A DNA stretch of 64,000 bases from Torulaspora globosa (GCF_014133895.1 NC_050731.1:1-64000); one strand, 5' to 3'. Counted from the stretch's first letter, positions 19,187 to 28,068 are shown. Notes: a model not told the origin generated them from the sequence alone. Numbers and translations: made by a program.

Positions 19187-19204
19187 GATGACTCGCGAGT
19201 CATC
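19187..19204. promoter_or_regulatory. 18-bp perfect palindrome before BIO5
   Basis: GATGACTCGCGAGTCATC is perfectly self-complementary. It contains two opposed TGACTC/GAGTCA half-sites around a CGCG centre, and lies 91 bp upstream of the BIO5 ATG and just before a TATAAA at 19219-19224. It could be a composite Gcn4-type element or the site of a dimeric regulator of biotin genes. It does not match the published Vhr1 element, whose half-sites point the other way with 8-bp spacing. Confidence 0.6.
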
Positions 19205-19294
19205 TTGGGAAGAAAACATATAAAAGCAGACATATGGATATAATATTCAGTTTCTTTCTCAATTTACATCTCCACCATCGCAATCAGCTTCTAA

Positions 19295-20938
19295 ATGACT
19301 AGGAAAAGCTTTGCAAAGTTTAATTGGTTATCATTATTGGGTATCGCATTTTCGCTTACCAGTTCTTGGCTTGGCGTTTCCTCATCACTGGTGGCTGGCA
19401 TATCTAGTGGTGGACCATTGCTTATTATCTATGGGTTGATAATTGGGGTGGTATTCACGCTGATGTGTGGTTTGTCATTGAGCGAATTCTCATCAATGCT
19501 TCCAAATGCAAGTGGTGTATGCTTTTGGGTTTTGAAGCTACTTTCTGAGGAGTTAGACCCTGATATGGTGGAAAAGGAAGTTGGTAAGTGTGAAGAAGAG
19601 GACACTCAAGAAGAAGTTCTTGAAGTCATGGCTGATGGCTCATTAGAAGATCAATTAGATGAGGGCCTCCTCGAAGCTTACTGCAGCGGGAAAAACCTAT
19701 TTATCACCAAAAAATGGAAAAAAGACCTTGGAATCATGACTGGTCTCATCAATTACGCGGGTGCTATTTTCACTTGTGCAAGCATATGCGCCTCCCTGTC
19801 GCTCAGTATTCTTGGCCTTTATTCTTTGATGCATTCTGACTATGAGCTCAAACATTGGCACGTTTTCCTCACTTTCGAATTATTGAATATAGCAATTGCG
19901 TTCGTTGCAAGCTGGGCTAGATGGCTACCAGCCATCTCTCAATTCGGCCTTGGCATATCTGTTATCTCTTACTTTATGACCTTTCTGGTCTGCATAATAT
20001 CGCGAAGCCTCGACCACAGTGAGCCATGGCCCTCCGGAAAAGCCATCTTTGGTGAATTTGAAAACACAACAGGATGGTCATCCAAAGGCATAGCTTTCAT
20101 TGTGGGACTGGTGAACCCATTGTGGGCATTTGCCGCCATTGACTCTACGACGCACATGGTGGCCGATGTAGGATACAGCACCTCGAGGAGGCTAGTTCCC
20201 AAGACTATCATGCTCACTATCCTTCTTGGCTTTGCAACCAGTTTCCCCTATGCCATCGTTATGTTCTTTTGTATCACTGATACAAAAGCGGTGGCAGAAA
20301 GCATCCTGCCAATATTGCAGATATATTATCAGGCCACGGGAAATAAGTCTCTGAGTGCTTTCATGCAGTCCTGTTGCATCACGACGGGGTTCATCTGTGG
20401 TGTATCATGTAGCACCTGGCAGAATAGAATACTGTGGTCTGTCTCCGGTACTTACCATGCCATCGAGCGCGACGAGATGCATGCTAAAAAGGCTGCTCTT
20501 GTGAGAAAACTCGGCAGCATAAATCCACAGATCCGGATTCCGCTCTACGCCCACTTACTGTCCCACTTGTTTGTCGCCATCATAGGCTGCATCTTCATGG
20601 GCTCCAGTACGGCATTCAATGCCGTCATAACCGCCTGTATCTCTATTTTGCTGCTATCCTACGCAATTCCCTGTGTCATCATGCTCTTCGTAGTTGGAAA
20701 GAAGAGCTTTTACAGAAGAATTGCCAGTGAACATCAGGCTTTGCAAGTCCGCCAGGAATTTAGCGAGAGTAGAGCTAGTTGGTACCTGATCCCGAACATC
20801 CTAACCATCTGCTGGGCTATTTTCTGCTTGGTGTTCCTATCTTTTCCCTATGTGATTCCTGTGGACAGCTCCAATATGAATTACGTTTGTGTGGTATACG
20901 GAGCCACTGCTATTTTAATTGGTATAGCTCTGCTATAG
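19295..20938 (+). CDS. BIO5: KAPA/DAPA plasma-membrane transporter
   Basis: Bio5 imports 7-keto-8-aminopelargonate, a biotin precursor, across the plasma membrane. The 547-residue protein is an amino-acid/choline-permease-type carrier with about 12 membrane segments, slightly shorter than the S. cerevisiae protein (561). The stretches SLLGIAFSLTSSW (residues 13-25) and GGPLLIIYGLIIG near 39-51, VGLVNPLWAFAAIDS in the middle, and IIGCIFMGSSTAFNAVITACI near the end all match Bio5. An acidic loop of about 60 residues after the second helix is cytoplasmic by inference. It follows BIO4 on the same strand. With BIO3 and BIO4 alongside but no KAPA synthase gene here, the cluster could support growth on scavenged KAPA. 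Confidence 0.95.
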   Translation: MTRKSFAKFNWLSLLGIAFSLTSSWLGVSSSLVAGISSGGPLLIIYGLIIGVVFTLMCGLSLSEFSSMLPNASGVCFWVLKLLSEELDPDMVEKEVGKCEEEDTQEEVLEVMADGSLEDQLDEGLLEAYCSGKNLFITKKWKKDLGIMTGLINYAGAIFTCASICASLSLSILGLYSLMHSDYELKHWHVFLTFELLNIAIAFVASWARWLPAISQFGLGISVISYFMTFLVCIISRSLDHSEPWPSGKAIFGEFENTTGWSSKGIAFIVGLVNPLWAFAAIDSTTHMVADVGYSTSRRLVPKTIMLTILLGFATSFPYAIVMFFCITDTKAVAESILPILQIYYQATGNKSLSAFMQSCCITTGFICGVSCSTWQNRILWSVSGTYHAIERDEMHAKKAALVRKLGSINPQIRIPLYAHLLSHLFVAIIGCIFMGSSTAFNAVITACISILLLSYAIPCVIMLFVVGKKSFYRRIASEHQALQVRQEFSESRASWYLIPNILTICWAIFCLVFLSFPYVIPVDSSNMNYVCVVYGATAILIGIALL

Positions 20939-21238
20939 CTTTGCACCAAACTGCAGCATAGCACTAGCAGCAACCGGGTCGCCCAATTCTTGCAGCATAT
21001 TTTATAGCATTAATATTAAATCTAAATGATAGTAATCAAGCGATTACTTAAAGTCCTTACAATTATTGCTTAGTCTGACGGCCTGCTCATATAAGCTAGC
21101 TTATGACGTAAATCATTGATTTTCAAGAGACGCCGCAACGTCATCGTTGCCAGAGAAACATATATAATAGTTAGTGAAAAACCTCGAGGTTTACTCTGAT
21201 GGAAAGGAGCTGGTTGCTCCAGAGCGCTATTAGTGGGG
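20939..21238. promoter_or_regulatory. PHR1 promoter region with 14-bp palindrome
   Basis: The 300 bp between BIO5 and PHR1 contain a TATATAATAG TATA-like element near 21160, a CRE-like ATGACGTAA near 21102-21110, and a perfect palindrome AAACCTCGAGGTTT at 21179-21192, about 50 bp before the ATG. The palindrome is probably in the 5' leader. I do not recognise a factor for it. Confidence 0.45.
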
Positions 21239-22936
21239 ATGAAGAGAGGACCGTTGAAGGTTCCCGCTTCACAGGCTCAAAAGAAGCCCAAGCTACATGG
21301 CGACTACGATCAGTACTACAATCTGAATAAAACGTATTACAAAAATCCAATTACTTGCCAAAGAGCCAATGAGTTCAACAATGGTAAAAGAAAGAAACCG
21401 ATAGATCTTTTGAATCATCATATCTCGACGCAAGGTAAAAGAGACAATGTGAAAACGTTCATCCATTGGTTCAGGGGAGACTTGAGGACCCATGATAATA
21501 CAGGACTGTTCGAAGCCATCAAACAATTTAGAGAACGCAAGGACAAGACCTCTGGCCAGCTACTCACCGTCTTCACGATAAACGAGCACGATTGGAGAGC
21601 GCACTTGGACAGCGGGTGGAAGCTGAAGTTCATGATGAACGCTGTATCTTCTTTGGGGGAAAAGCTCTCTAAAATGTCAATTCCGCTATATGTGCTTCAT
21701 TACAACCCTGAATCTCCATCCCTGAGTAATTCGAATCAATTTGCATCGTGGCTGAAAGAAGAATGCTTAAACTTCGCCAAAGGTTCTGGGCCTGTTTTAC
21801 TCACAGCGAATGCACAATATGAAACAGATGAGCTGTATCGGGATGTCAAAATATTAGAACAGAGTGACCCTTCGTTCAAGTTTAAGATATTTCATGATGC
21901 ATGTGTTATTGAACCCAAACTTTTAACCACCGGTAAGGGAACTCAATATACAGTGTTTACTCCCTGGTACAAGAAATGGGCGGCTGAAGCAACTTCAAGA
22001 ATGCAAAAATCAAAAACTTTTGTTCGCGAACTATCGAATGATCCTATCAAGGATGAGGAAATAGATTTCAAGCCGCTCCAGTACGAGTTGCCCTCCGAGT
22101 TCCTGTCGTACATTCCTGAAGGAGCTCCGGAGCTTCCAGAGGCATCTGAAGATGCCGCCTTTCAACTGCTTTCTGATTTCTTAGGCCAGCGGGCCCATGC
22201 GTACGATAAGAAGGATTATTTACCGGATGAGGGCTCATCACATTTAAGTTGCTACATTACCTCAGGGTTGATTAGCGCTAGATACATCGTAAGTGAAGCA
22301 TCCAAACTCTCTAATGGTGCATTGGCGGCAAAAGATATCAAGAAGAACAGTCCTATTCAGGAATTCATTCGTCAGGTTGCGTGGAGAGATTTCTACAAAC
22401 ATGCATTTTGTAATTGGCCTTTTCTGTCAATGGACTTGCCCTATAACTTTGAGCTTAATGAGATGAAGTGGAGCAATGATCAGGAAGCTTTCAGAAAATG
22501 GTGTGAGGGGAAAACCGGAGTCCCTATTGTTGATGCCATTATGCGGGAATTGCTGTGCACCGCCTATGTAAACAACAGGGCGAGGATGATAGCGGCCTCT
22601 TTTCTCTGCAAGAACTTACTTCTGGATTACCGTTGGGGAGAAAGGTGGTTCAGAAGACATCTAATAGACTTTGATCTAGCTTCCAATGTCGGCGGCTGGG
22701 GATTTTGTTCTAGCACTGGTATTGACGCTCAACCTTATTTTCGAATTCTGAACATGGAATTGCAGAGCAAGAAATTTGACCCAGACGGGCGCTATATCAG
22801 GAAGTGGTTACCAGAGCTGAAAGATTGCAAAGATGTCCACACATTTAATTTGAAAAGAAACGGCTATCAATCTGCTATCGTAGATTACAAGAAAAGTCGT
22901 GAAAAGGCTCTAGCCACCTACAGGCAAATTCTTTAG
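21239..22936 (+). CDS. PHR1: CPD deoxyribodipyrimidine photolyase
   Basis: This enzyme repairs UV-induced cyclobutane pyrimidine dimers using light, with FAD and a methenyltetrahydrofolate antenna. The 565-residue protein equals S. cerevisiae Phr1 in length. The N-terminal antenna domain starts near HWFRGDLRTHDN (residues 76-87). The C-terminal FAD domain includes RQVAWRDFYKHAFCNWPF, GVPIVDAIMRELL, RMIAASFLCKNLL, GERWFRRHLIDFDLASNVGGW and STGIDAQPYFRI. The true start is the ATG at 21239, giving MKRG like the S. cerevisiae MKRT. Two more codons upstream are open but begin with GTG. It acts in nucleus and mitochondria in S. cerevisiae. It converges with the YMR315W-type gene 45 bp away. Confidence 0.97.
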   Translation: MKRGPLKVPASQAQKKPKLHGDYDQYYNLNKTYYKNPITCQRANEFNNGKRKKPIDLLNHHISTQGKRDNVKTFIHWFRGDLRTHDNTGLFEAIKQFRERKDKTSGQLLTVFTINEHDWRAHLDSGWKLKFMMNAVSSLGEKLSKMSIPLYVLHYNPESPSLSNSNQFASWLKEECLNFAKGSGPVLLTANAQYETDELYRDVKILEQSDPSFKFKIFHDACVIEPKLLTTGKGTQYTVFTPWYKKWAAEATSRMQKSKTFVRELSNDPIKDEEIDFKPLQYELPSEFLSYIPEGAPELPEASEDAAFQLLSDFLGQRAHAYDKKDYLPDEGSSHLSCYITSGLISARYIVSEASKLSNGALAAKDIKKNSPIQEFIRQVAWRDFYKHAFCNWPFLSMDLPYNFELNEMKWSNDQEAFRKWCEGKTGVPIVDAIMRELLCTAYVNNRARMIAASFLCKNLLLDYRWGERWFRRHLIDFDLASNVGGWGFCSSTGIDAQPYFRILNMELQSKKFDPDGRYIRKWLPELKDCKDVHTFNLKRNGYQSAIVDYKKSREKALATYRQIL

Positions 22937-22981
22937 ATCTCATAAATGATCTATAAATATGAGAAACAAAATTTGTTGAAT

Positions 22982-24034
22982 CTAAACTCTTTCCACTTTA
23001 ACATGATCTCCGTTTTTAGCAGAAGATTCGAGGAAAGCTGCAACGCAAGCGAGATGATGGAAAGCAACTCTTGGTGTTCCCTTGTAAAGGCTCTTGTCAC
23101 CCTTTACAACTGCTTCGTGGAAGCTCTTGAATTCGGCATTGACACCGAAGGAACCATCCTCCTTGATAGGGTAGATCACCTCTTTTTCAGATGTTTCAGC
23201 AGAATCACCGAGTTGCACCTTCACAACGGGGTTCCTCTTGTCAGATAATTGAGCTTCAATAGAGCCTTTCGTACCGTAAATCTTCAAAAAGACAGACTTC
23301 TCCGTGGCCCCGAATGAAGAGCCATAGGTAAAGGTACCAATAACATCGCTATCCACCAATTTTACAGTTGAAAAGACTATATCATCAGTTCCAGATTCTT
23401 TGCGGACTTGTTTCGTCAATGCAGAGACGGTATCGAACTCTCCCAATAGATGTGTGACAAGGGCAAGTTGATGGACACCTCCGTCGGATAGAAAACCTCC
23501 AATATGTTCTGGGTTTTGTCTCCAACTGGTCGACAAATACTTATTCTTGGTTAAGAAAGGTCCTGTTGAGTTGTGAGTAAATGCAATCACAGCTCCAATT
23601 TCGGGCAGGTGTTTTTGGACAACATCGATAGCTCCCAGGTAAAGCCAATTTTCTGCAATTCCGATAGGCAAGTCGGTGGAGTCGGAGAGCTTAACCAACT
23701 CACGGGCCTGCTGCATAGTGGCAGCAATTGGCTTCTCTAGCAAAATTGGCTTTCCTGCAGCGATAGCCTTCTCTGCCGTGAGCACGTTGAACTGTGCTGG
23801 CACAAGCGCATCCACATACGACACATCCTTGTCAGCTAGGATCCCATCAATATCGTCGTAGATCTTTTCCTCTGGAAGTCCCGCTCTCTTACCGAAATCC
23901 AATGCCTTACTCTTCGTTCTGTTGAAAGCTGCAACCACCTTGAAGTCTGAAGACATCTCCTCATAAGATGGAAGGTGTCTGTCTCTGGCAAAGATACCAG
24001 TACCAATAATACCAACGTTCAGAACAGGGGCCAT
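22982..24034 (-). CDS. Gfo/Idh/MocA-family oxidoreductase, YMR315W orthologue
   Basis: This 350-residue protein matches S. cerevisiae YMR315W, an NADP-linked oxidoreductase implicated in NADPH supply under oxidative stress. The Rossmann motif GIIGTGIFARDRHLPSY starts near residue 8, the GKPILLEKPIAA segment with the conserved EKP lies near 93-104, and the C-terminal domain carries FLSDGGVHQLALVTHLLGEF and the GVNAEF...GTPRVAFHHLACV end. It is soluble. The substrate is unknown. It is divergent from DCP1 across 605 bp, with a TATATAA stretch near 24153 suited to it. Confidence 0.94.
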   Translation of the reverse strand: MAPVLNVGIIGTGIFARDRHLPSYEEMSSDFKVVAAFNRTKSKALDFGKRAGLPEEKIYDDIDGILADKDVSYVDALVPAQFNVLTAEKAIAAGKPILLEKPIAATMQQARELVKLSDSTDLPIGIAENWLYLGAIDVVQKHLPEIGAVIAFTHNSTGPFLTKNKYLSTSWRQNPEHIGGFLSDGGVHQLALVTHLLGEFDTVSALTKQVRKESGTDDIVFSTVKLVDSDVIGTFTYGSSFGATEKSVFLKIYGTKGSIEAQLSDKRNPVVKVQLGDSAETSEKEVIYPIKEDGSFGVNAEFKSFHEAVVKGDKSLYKGTPRVAFHHLACVAAFLESSAKNGDHVKVERV

Positions 24035-24639
24035 TGTGAAAAGATCAAGCTAAATCACTGTTACTCCTAGCACAGTGTGATATAGCTCACTTGCTTGCTG
24101 GCGATTCACAACACGGTAGAGCAGGTAGAGCAGGTTAATATAACCTCCAGCTTATATAATCTTGTAGGCGGGGTTGATGACGTTCTTGTGTATTTATCTC
24201 CGTTCAGGAGATAACAACGTAATGCGAAGTGAAAAATACCCCTCTTCCGTCGGCAAGAGTGCTGAAGAGAATCAACGAGAATTGCCCAGTTTCAAGACTA
24301 GGTATGACGGTGAGCATCGAACATCGCAAGTCTCGCGTCTTCAGCAATCGCATATCCAGCCTTCAAGCGGAGAAATTCTGCTCTTGACGTCCAAGTCCAT
24401 ATACCTGTATGGCATGAACTTACATTTATCTTGTCTCAACGGGAAACGATCATTCACTTGCAGCTTTTTAACAGTAAGTCTCGCCAGCTTGGCGTCCGTT
24501 GAGCTGTGGTCCTCCCTTTTGTTTATAGTCGCTCGCCAGTCGTTTCTCTAAGGGAACTGAAGTAGTCTTCAATTTTTCAGTTTCTTTGAAAGAACCTGAA
24601 TAGTCAAGAAACAGCTGGTTAGATCAACTTGCAGTGGCA
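24035..24639. other. Divergent spacer, YMR315W orthologue to DCP1
   Basis: This 605-bp gap is the boundary between the metabolic region and the conserved core block. It holds both promoters, including a TATATAA near 24153 for the leftward gene. A 124-codon frame beginning with ATG at 24177 overlaps the probable promoter and resembles nothing. I do not call it. Confidence 0.5.
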
Positions 24640-25251
24640 ATGGCGACGGAAAGCAATGGAGCGTCGGCGATGACCATGGAGTTCTATCGGAAAGCCTTGA
24701 ATTTCAACGTTATTGGACGATACGATCCCAAGATTAAGCAACTGCTGTTCCACACCCCGCATGCTTCAGTGTATAAATGGGATTTTGAGAAAAATGAATG
24801 GAATAAATTGGACTACCAGGGAGTGCTGGCTATATACTTGAGAGATGTTGCAAGCAAGGACTCCTTTTTGCCTGCCAGCGATATTGGCGAACAAAGCGTG
24901 TCATCCTCTGGAGGCCAGCAAATGGAGACAGCTTCCTACGGTGAAACCCACAGCGGACGCGATATTTACAATTACGGATTAATCATTCTGAATAGAATCA
25001 ATCCAGATAACTTTTCCATGGCTATTGTCCCAAACAGCGTGGTGAACAAGCGTAAAGTTTTCGAGGCAGAAGAGAATGCCAAAAATCCTCTGGAATGCAT
25101 GGGAGTTGAAGTCAAGGATGAACTGGTGATAATAAAAAATCTAAAGAAGGAAATATACGGTATATGGATTCACACGGTCGCGGATAGGCAGAATATTTTT
25201 GAGCTGATAAAATATCTCTTGGAAAATGAACCACAATCGTCATTCGCCTGA
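24640..25251 (+). CDS. DCP1: mRNA decapping activator Dcp1
   Basis: Dcp1 is the EVH1-fold subunit that activates the decapping enzyme Dcp2 in cytoplasmic mRNA decay. The 203-residue protein begins the conserved domain at EFYRKALNFNVIGRYDPKIK and keeps YKWDF, the GVLAIYLRD strand, YNYGLIILNRINPDNFSM, GVEVKDELVIIKNLKKEIYG and the C-terminal YLLENEPQSSFA, all nearly identical to S. cerevisiae. The variable loop in the middle is shorter than in S. cerevisiae (231 residues), which explains the length. The ATG at 24640 is used; two codons upstream are open but begin with GTG. It converges with SPT20, 36 bp apart, as in S. cerevisiae (YOL149W/YOL148C). Confidence 0.97.
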   Translation: MATESNGASAMTMEFYRKALNFNVIGRYDPKIKQLLFHTPHASVYKWDFEKNEWNKLDYQGVLAIYLRDVASKDSFLPASDIGEQSVSSSGGQQMETASYGETHSGRDIYNYGLIILNRINPDNFSMAIVPNSVVNKRKVFEAEENAKNPLECMGVEVKDELVIIKNLKKEIYGIWIHTVADRQNIFELIKYLLENEPQSSFA

Positions 25252-25287
25252 ACTTTAAATATATAGTTAGTAAAAATACACATGTGC

Positions 25288-27030
25288 CTAGAATGCTTCG
25301 CTGGTATCCACAGGTGAGGAGTTGTCGGCTTGCTTTTTTTTAGTGACACGCTTTTTCTTTGCCTGCGGTTCTGCACCGTCTGCAGCTGCCTTCTTTGTTT
25401 TGCGAGGTCGTTTTGGTTTAGGTTTGTCATTAGTCATGCGCTTTTTGGCTGCAGCTTGTTGTGAACCTACTCTTTGTTCTGATTGGAAGTCTTGGCGCTG
25501 ATCAGCGCGTTCCATCGATTGCTGTTGCTGAAGAAGCTGCTGTTGTGCAGTGAGTGGCGCCGCCATCGATATTGCATTATTCAATGAGTTAGGTGCGATA
25601 TTGTTATTCAGTGTTTGTTGTTTTCTCTTTTCTCTGTTCAACCTCCACTGTTCGATAAACTTTAGTCTACTGAATTGGTTATTTTCATTTCCTGCAGTGA
25701 GTCCTGCAGCAGCGGCGGCAGCAGCAGCAGCGATTGCAGCTTGATTGCGACTCGCTGTAGAACCGCGATTACCGGATTTTCCGCCTCCCGAAATTGGAGA
25801 ACCACGACCATTCGACAACTTTGAGCTTGCTGCTTCTAATTGTAGGGCGTTCTTGGTCAATGAAGCAGCAAACGTTGCGTTAGTCGAAGTGGTTGTACGT
25901 TCGCTCATGATTAACATCATCTGTTCGTAGTTGGAACTATGCTGAGGTAATTCTTCGTGCTCATCGATATGTCCTACTGCTCCTTTGGTCCCTGGTTTCT
26001 TGCATTCTTCTCGGTGTATGTGCTTAAACCTCTTGGTATTTTCATCCCAACTTGGTGTAGCAAACGCTTCGGGCTCAAATATGTCCCTGTGATCGTATGG
26101 ATTCAGAGGAACGTCCAAGCTCAAATTACGCTTGGTGAGCGACAAGATCTCAGACTCCAGCTGCTGATAAATGCTATCCGAAAACCTTGTATGATCAGCA
26201 TACGACATCATGTCATAGTAATGAGTCAGATCACTTGGCTCAAGCAACGTTCTGTATACTCTAGGTCTCTTGTACGTGGCAGGCCTGGTCTTCTTGGCCT
26301 CTGGAGTTTCTGAAGACGACTGGGGGTCAGTCTCTCGTTTCACAGCAGTGTCCCCTTGCTGTTCCGGGGTAGAACTATTCTTCTGCTGCGATGACTGCTG
26401 CCCATTCTGGTCGTTGGCGACCACATCCACGGTGTTTGTGTGGTCATACACCTGCAATATCAGATTTCCCTCATAAAACTGAATGTTACAATCTCGCAGC
26501 ACCTCTGTAATCGACTCCGGAATCTTCCCTCTGGCAACGTACTCGAGAAAATCCTTGAGAATCGCATTATTTTTATTAAGTATCAACCCATCGCTGTTCA
26601 ACTCCGGCGTCTTTTGTTGCTGCTGCAATCTTGTATTTGCCGGAGCACAGATCTTGTAGTTATTTTCATAGATGTGGAACTCAAAACTGGGCCTGTACTG
26701 TTCGTACTTCTTCAAAGTTTGATCTGCGTCTTCCACAAAGTTGTATATCCTCTTTGGTTTCTTGTTCAAAGTCATCAGTAATTGGTAGAATTGAGACTCG
26801 TAATTTTGCAATGCCTGTTGGTGTTTCTGCTGTTGCAGCGCACGCTGCTGCAGGAGCATTCGCTGTCTCTGCTGCAGCTGCAGCTGTTGCTGCTGCGTCA
26901 GCCCAGCTTGCGCGCCCATCGGCCTCTCTGCGTTGACGGGCCCTCCGGAGCTGCCATTGCCGGCATTTACCGCAATACCGAACGACTGATTAGCGTCAGC
27001 ACCCGTTGCATCATACGGTAGATTGCTCAT
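25288..27030 (-). CDS. SPT20: SAGA coactivator subunit Spt20 (Ada5)
   Basis: Spt20 is needed for integrity of the SAGA histone-acetyltransferase complex in the nucleus. The 580-residue protein (604 in S. cerevisiae) has a Gln-rich N terminus (about 45-75) and the conserved Spt20 domain at about 85-205, with SFEFHIYENNYKICAPANTR and LKDFLEYVARGKIPESITEVL. A second conserved block follows at about 255-340 (RVYRTLLEPSDLTHYYDM). The C-terminal half is low complexity, with a poly-Ala run (a GCN repeat at about 25700-25740), a poly-Gln run, and a Lys/Arg-rich tail likely to be nuclear-localising. These repeats are likely to vary in length between strains. It is followed downstream by DCP1 in convergent orientation. 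Confidence 0.95.
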   Translation of the reverse strand: MSNLPYDATGADANQSFGIAVNAGNGSSGGPVNAERPMGAQAGLTQQQQLQLQQRQRMLLQQRALQQQKHQQALQNYESQFYQLLMTLNKKPKRIYNFVEDADQTLKKYEQYRPSFEFHIYENNYKICAPANTRLQQQQKTPELNSDGLILNKNNAILKDFLEYVARGKIPESITEVLRDCNIQFYEGNLILQVYDHTNTVDVVANDQNGQQSSQQKNSSTPEQQGDTAVKRETDPQSSSETPEAKKTRPATYKRPRVYRTLLEPSDLTHYYDMMSYADHTRFSDSIYQQLESEILSLTKRNLSLDVPLNPYDHRDIFEPEAFATPSWDENTKRFKHIHREECKKPGTKGAVGHIDEHEELPQHSSNYEQMMLIMSERTTTSTNATFAASLTKNALQLEAASSKLSNGRGSPISGGGKSGNRGSTASRNQAAIAAAAAAAAAGLTAGNENNQFSRLKFIEQWRLNREKRKQQTLNNNIAPNSLNNAISMAAPLTAQQQLLQQQQSMERADQRQDFQSEQRVGSQQAAAKKRMTNDKPKPKRPRKTKKAAADGAEPQAKKKRVTKKKQADNSSPVDTSEAF

Positions 27031-27185
27031 CGCAGGTATCGTTCGACGCCCTCCTGTTCAGCCCTTCTATGGAGTACTTCTTATCATATAGGCGATAACG
27101 TTCAACTTTAGTACATAGTGACATCCAATACAGCGCTATGGAAACTAACTATGCAACGCTACCTACAGAGACGACCAGCACTGGG

Positions 27186-27881
27186 CTAGGCAGCGTTCCA
27201 CAGGTCCTGCAGCCCGAACAGCGAAGTGGCCACACCTGCCAGCGCCACATGGCCGTCCTCGTTGTGCAAGAAGTTCAAGTTGTTCAGCACGATGAAGGTG
27301 TCAATCGCGTCCCACAGCAGCCTTCTCACGGCCGCGCCGCGCTCCTGGTACGACTTGGCCAGCAGCTTGTCCTCCTCGTACTTCTCGCTCTTCTCCTCGG
27401 CCAGCGCGACGATCCGCTGCTGCGCAAGCTGGATCTTGCGCGCGTCCATCACAAGCCCCGTCAGCAGCCCGACAAACCAGCACCAATTGCTCCACAGCGG
27501 AACCCTCTTGGCCGTGAACCCCGTCACGGGCACCAGCCGCAGCATCCGCAGCAGATTCACCTGGTCGAAGCTCAAATACCCTGCATACGCCAGGTTCTTG
27601 ATCACGTTGCACGCCCGCACCAGCGCATCCCCGGAAAGCTTGTTATCGTAGAACTTGGAAGCCGCCTGCAGATGGTTCAGCGGCTTCAGGAACCGCAGGA
27701 TCTTCCGCACCACGGTAAACTGCGCCTGCAGCTGCTTCGCAAGCACCGACGACTGCTGGAACGCCAAAAACCGCGACAGATACTGCAACAGCCTCAGCAC
27801 CTTCTCCCGTCCCGCGGTCGAGTCCAGGAACCGGATCAGTCTCGACACCGAAGGGTGGTACACCACCGTATCACACACCAT
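27186..27881 (-). CDS. PEX11: Peroxisomal membrane elongation protein Pex11
   Basis: Pex11 tubulates and helps divide peroxisomes and affects fatty-acid metabolism. The 231-residue protein starts MVCDTVVYHPSVSRLIRFLD, almost identical to S. cerevisiae. It keeps GREKVLRLLQYLSRFLAFQ, the amphipathic helix LRFLKPLNHLQAASKFYDNK, and the C-terminal WDAIDTFIVLNNLNFL. The open frame runs far upstream (to 28292) because the DNA is GC-rich and stop-poor, but homology places the start at 27881. The gene is noticeably GC-rich, and several long frames on the other strand are shadows. It is divergent from PSF3 with a 257-bp shared promoter. Confidence 0.96.
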   Translation of the reverse strand: MVCDTVVYHPSVSRLIRFLDSTAGREKVLRLLQYLSRFLAFQQSSVLAKQLQAQFTVVRKILRFLKPLNHLQAASKFYDNKLSGDALVRACNVIKNLAYAGYLSFDQVNLLRMLRLVPVTGFTAKRVPLWSNWCWFVGLLTGLVMDARKIQLAQQRIVALAEEKSEKYEEDKLLAKSYQERGAAVRRLLWDAIDTFIVLNNLNFLHNEDGHVALAGVATSLFGLQDLWNAA

Positions 27882-28005
27882 TACTATATGGCCTCCTCCA
27901 GTGCCGGCATCCCCAGAGACCCTTCCTCTCGAAGCCTTATATATGCCAGGCGGTGGAGCCGAGAGTCGCGGCTGTCGCTCCGTACGGCAGTGGTTAACCC
28001 CGGAG

Positions 28006-28013
28006 GTCACGTG
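28006..28013 (+). promoter_or_regulatory. Cbf1-type E-box GTCACGTG
   Basis: An exact RTCACRTG element in the PEX11-PSF3 divergent promoter, midway between the two starts. It is the recognition site of Cbf1 and could serve either gene. Confidence 0.45.
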
Positions 28014-28054
28014 GATAGATTTCGGATCGACGGAGAAATCTGGTGAAGATCCGT

Positions 28055-28068
28055 CTTGACGCGTCAAG
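28055..28068. promoter_or_regulatory. MCB element within a 14-bp palindrome before PSF3
   Basis: CTTGACGCGTCAAG is a perfect palindrome whose centre ACGCGT is the MluI cell-cycle box bound by MBF (Mbp1-Swi6). It lies 71 bp upstream of the PSF3 ATG. S. cerevisiae DNA-replication genes are typically expressed in G1/S through this box, so cell-cycle control of PSF3 is expected. Confidence 0.7.

Noticed and set aside
24177..24551. 124-codon frame between the YMR315W orthologue and DCP1
   Set aside because: Lies in the divergent promoter, resembles no family, and its Ser/Leu-rich product looks random. Transcript evidence could revive it.
27138..28046. 302-codon plus-strand frame opposite PEX11
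   Set aside because: It is antisense to a firmly identified gene in GC-rich, stop-poor DNA, and its product is low complexity with no family resemblance.
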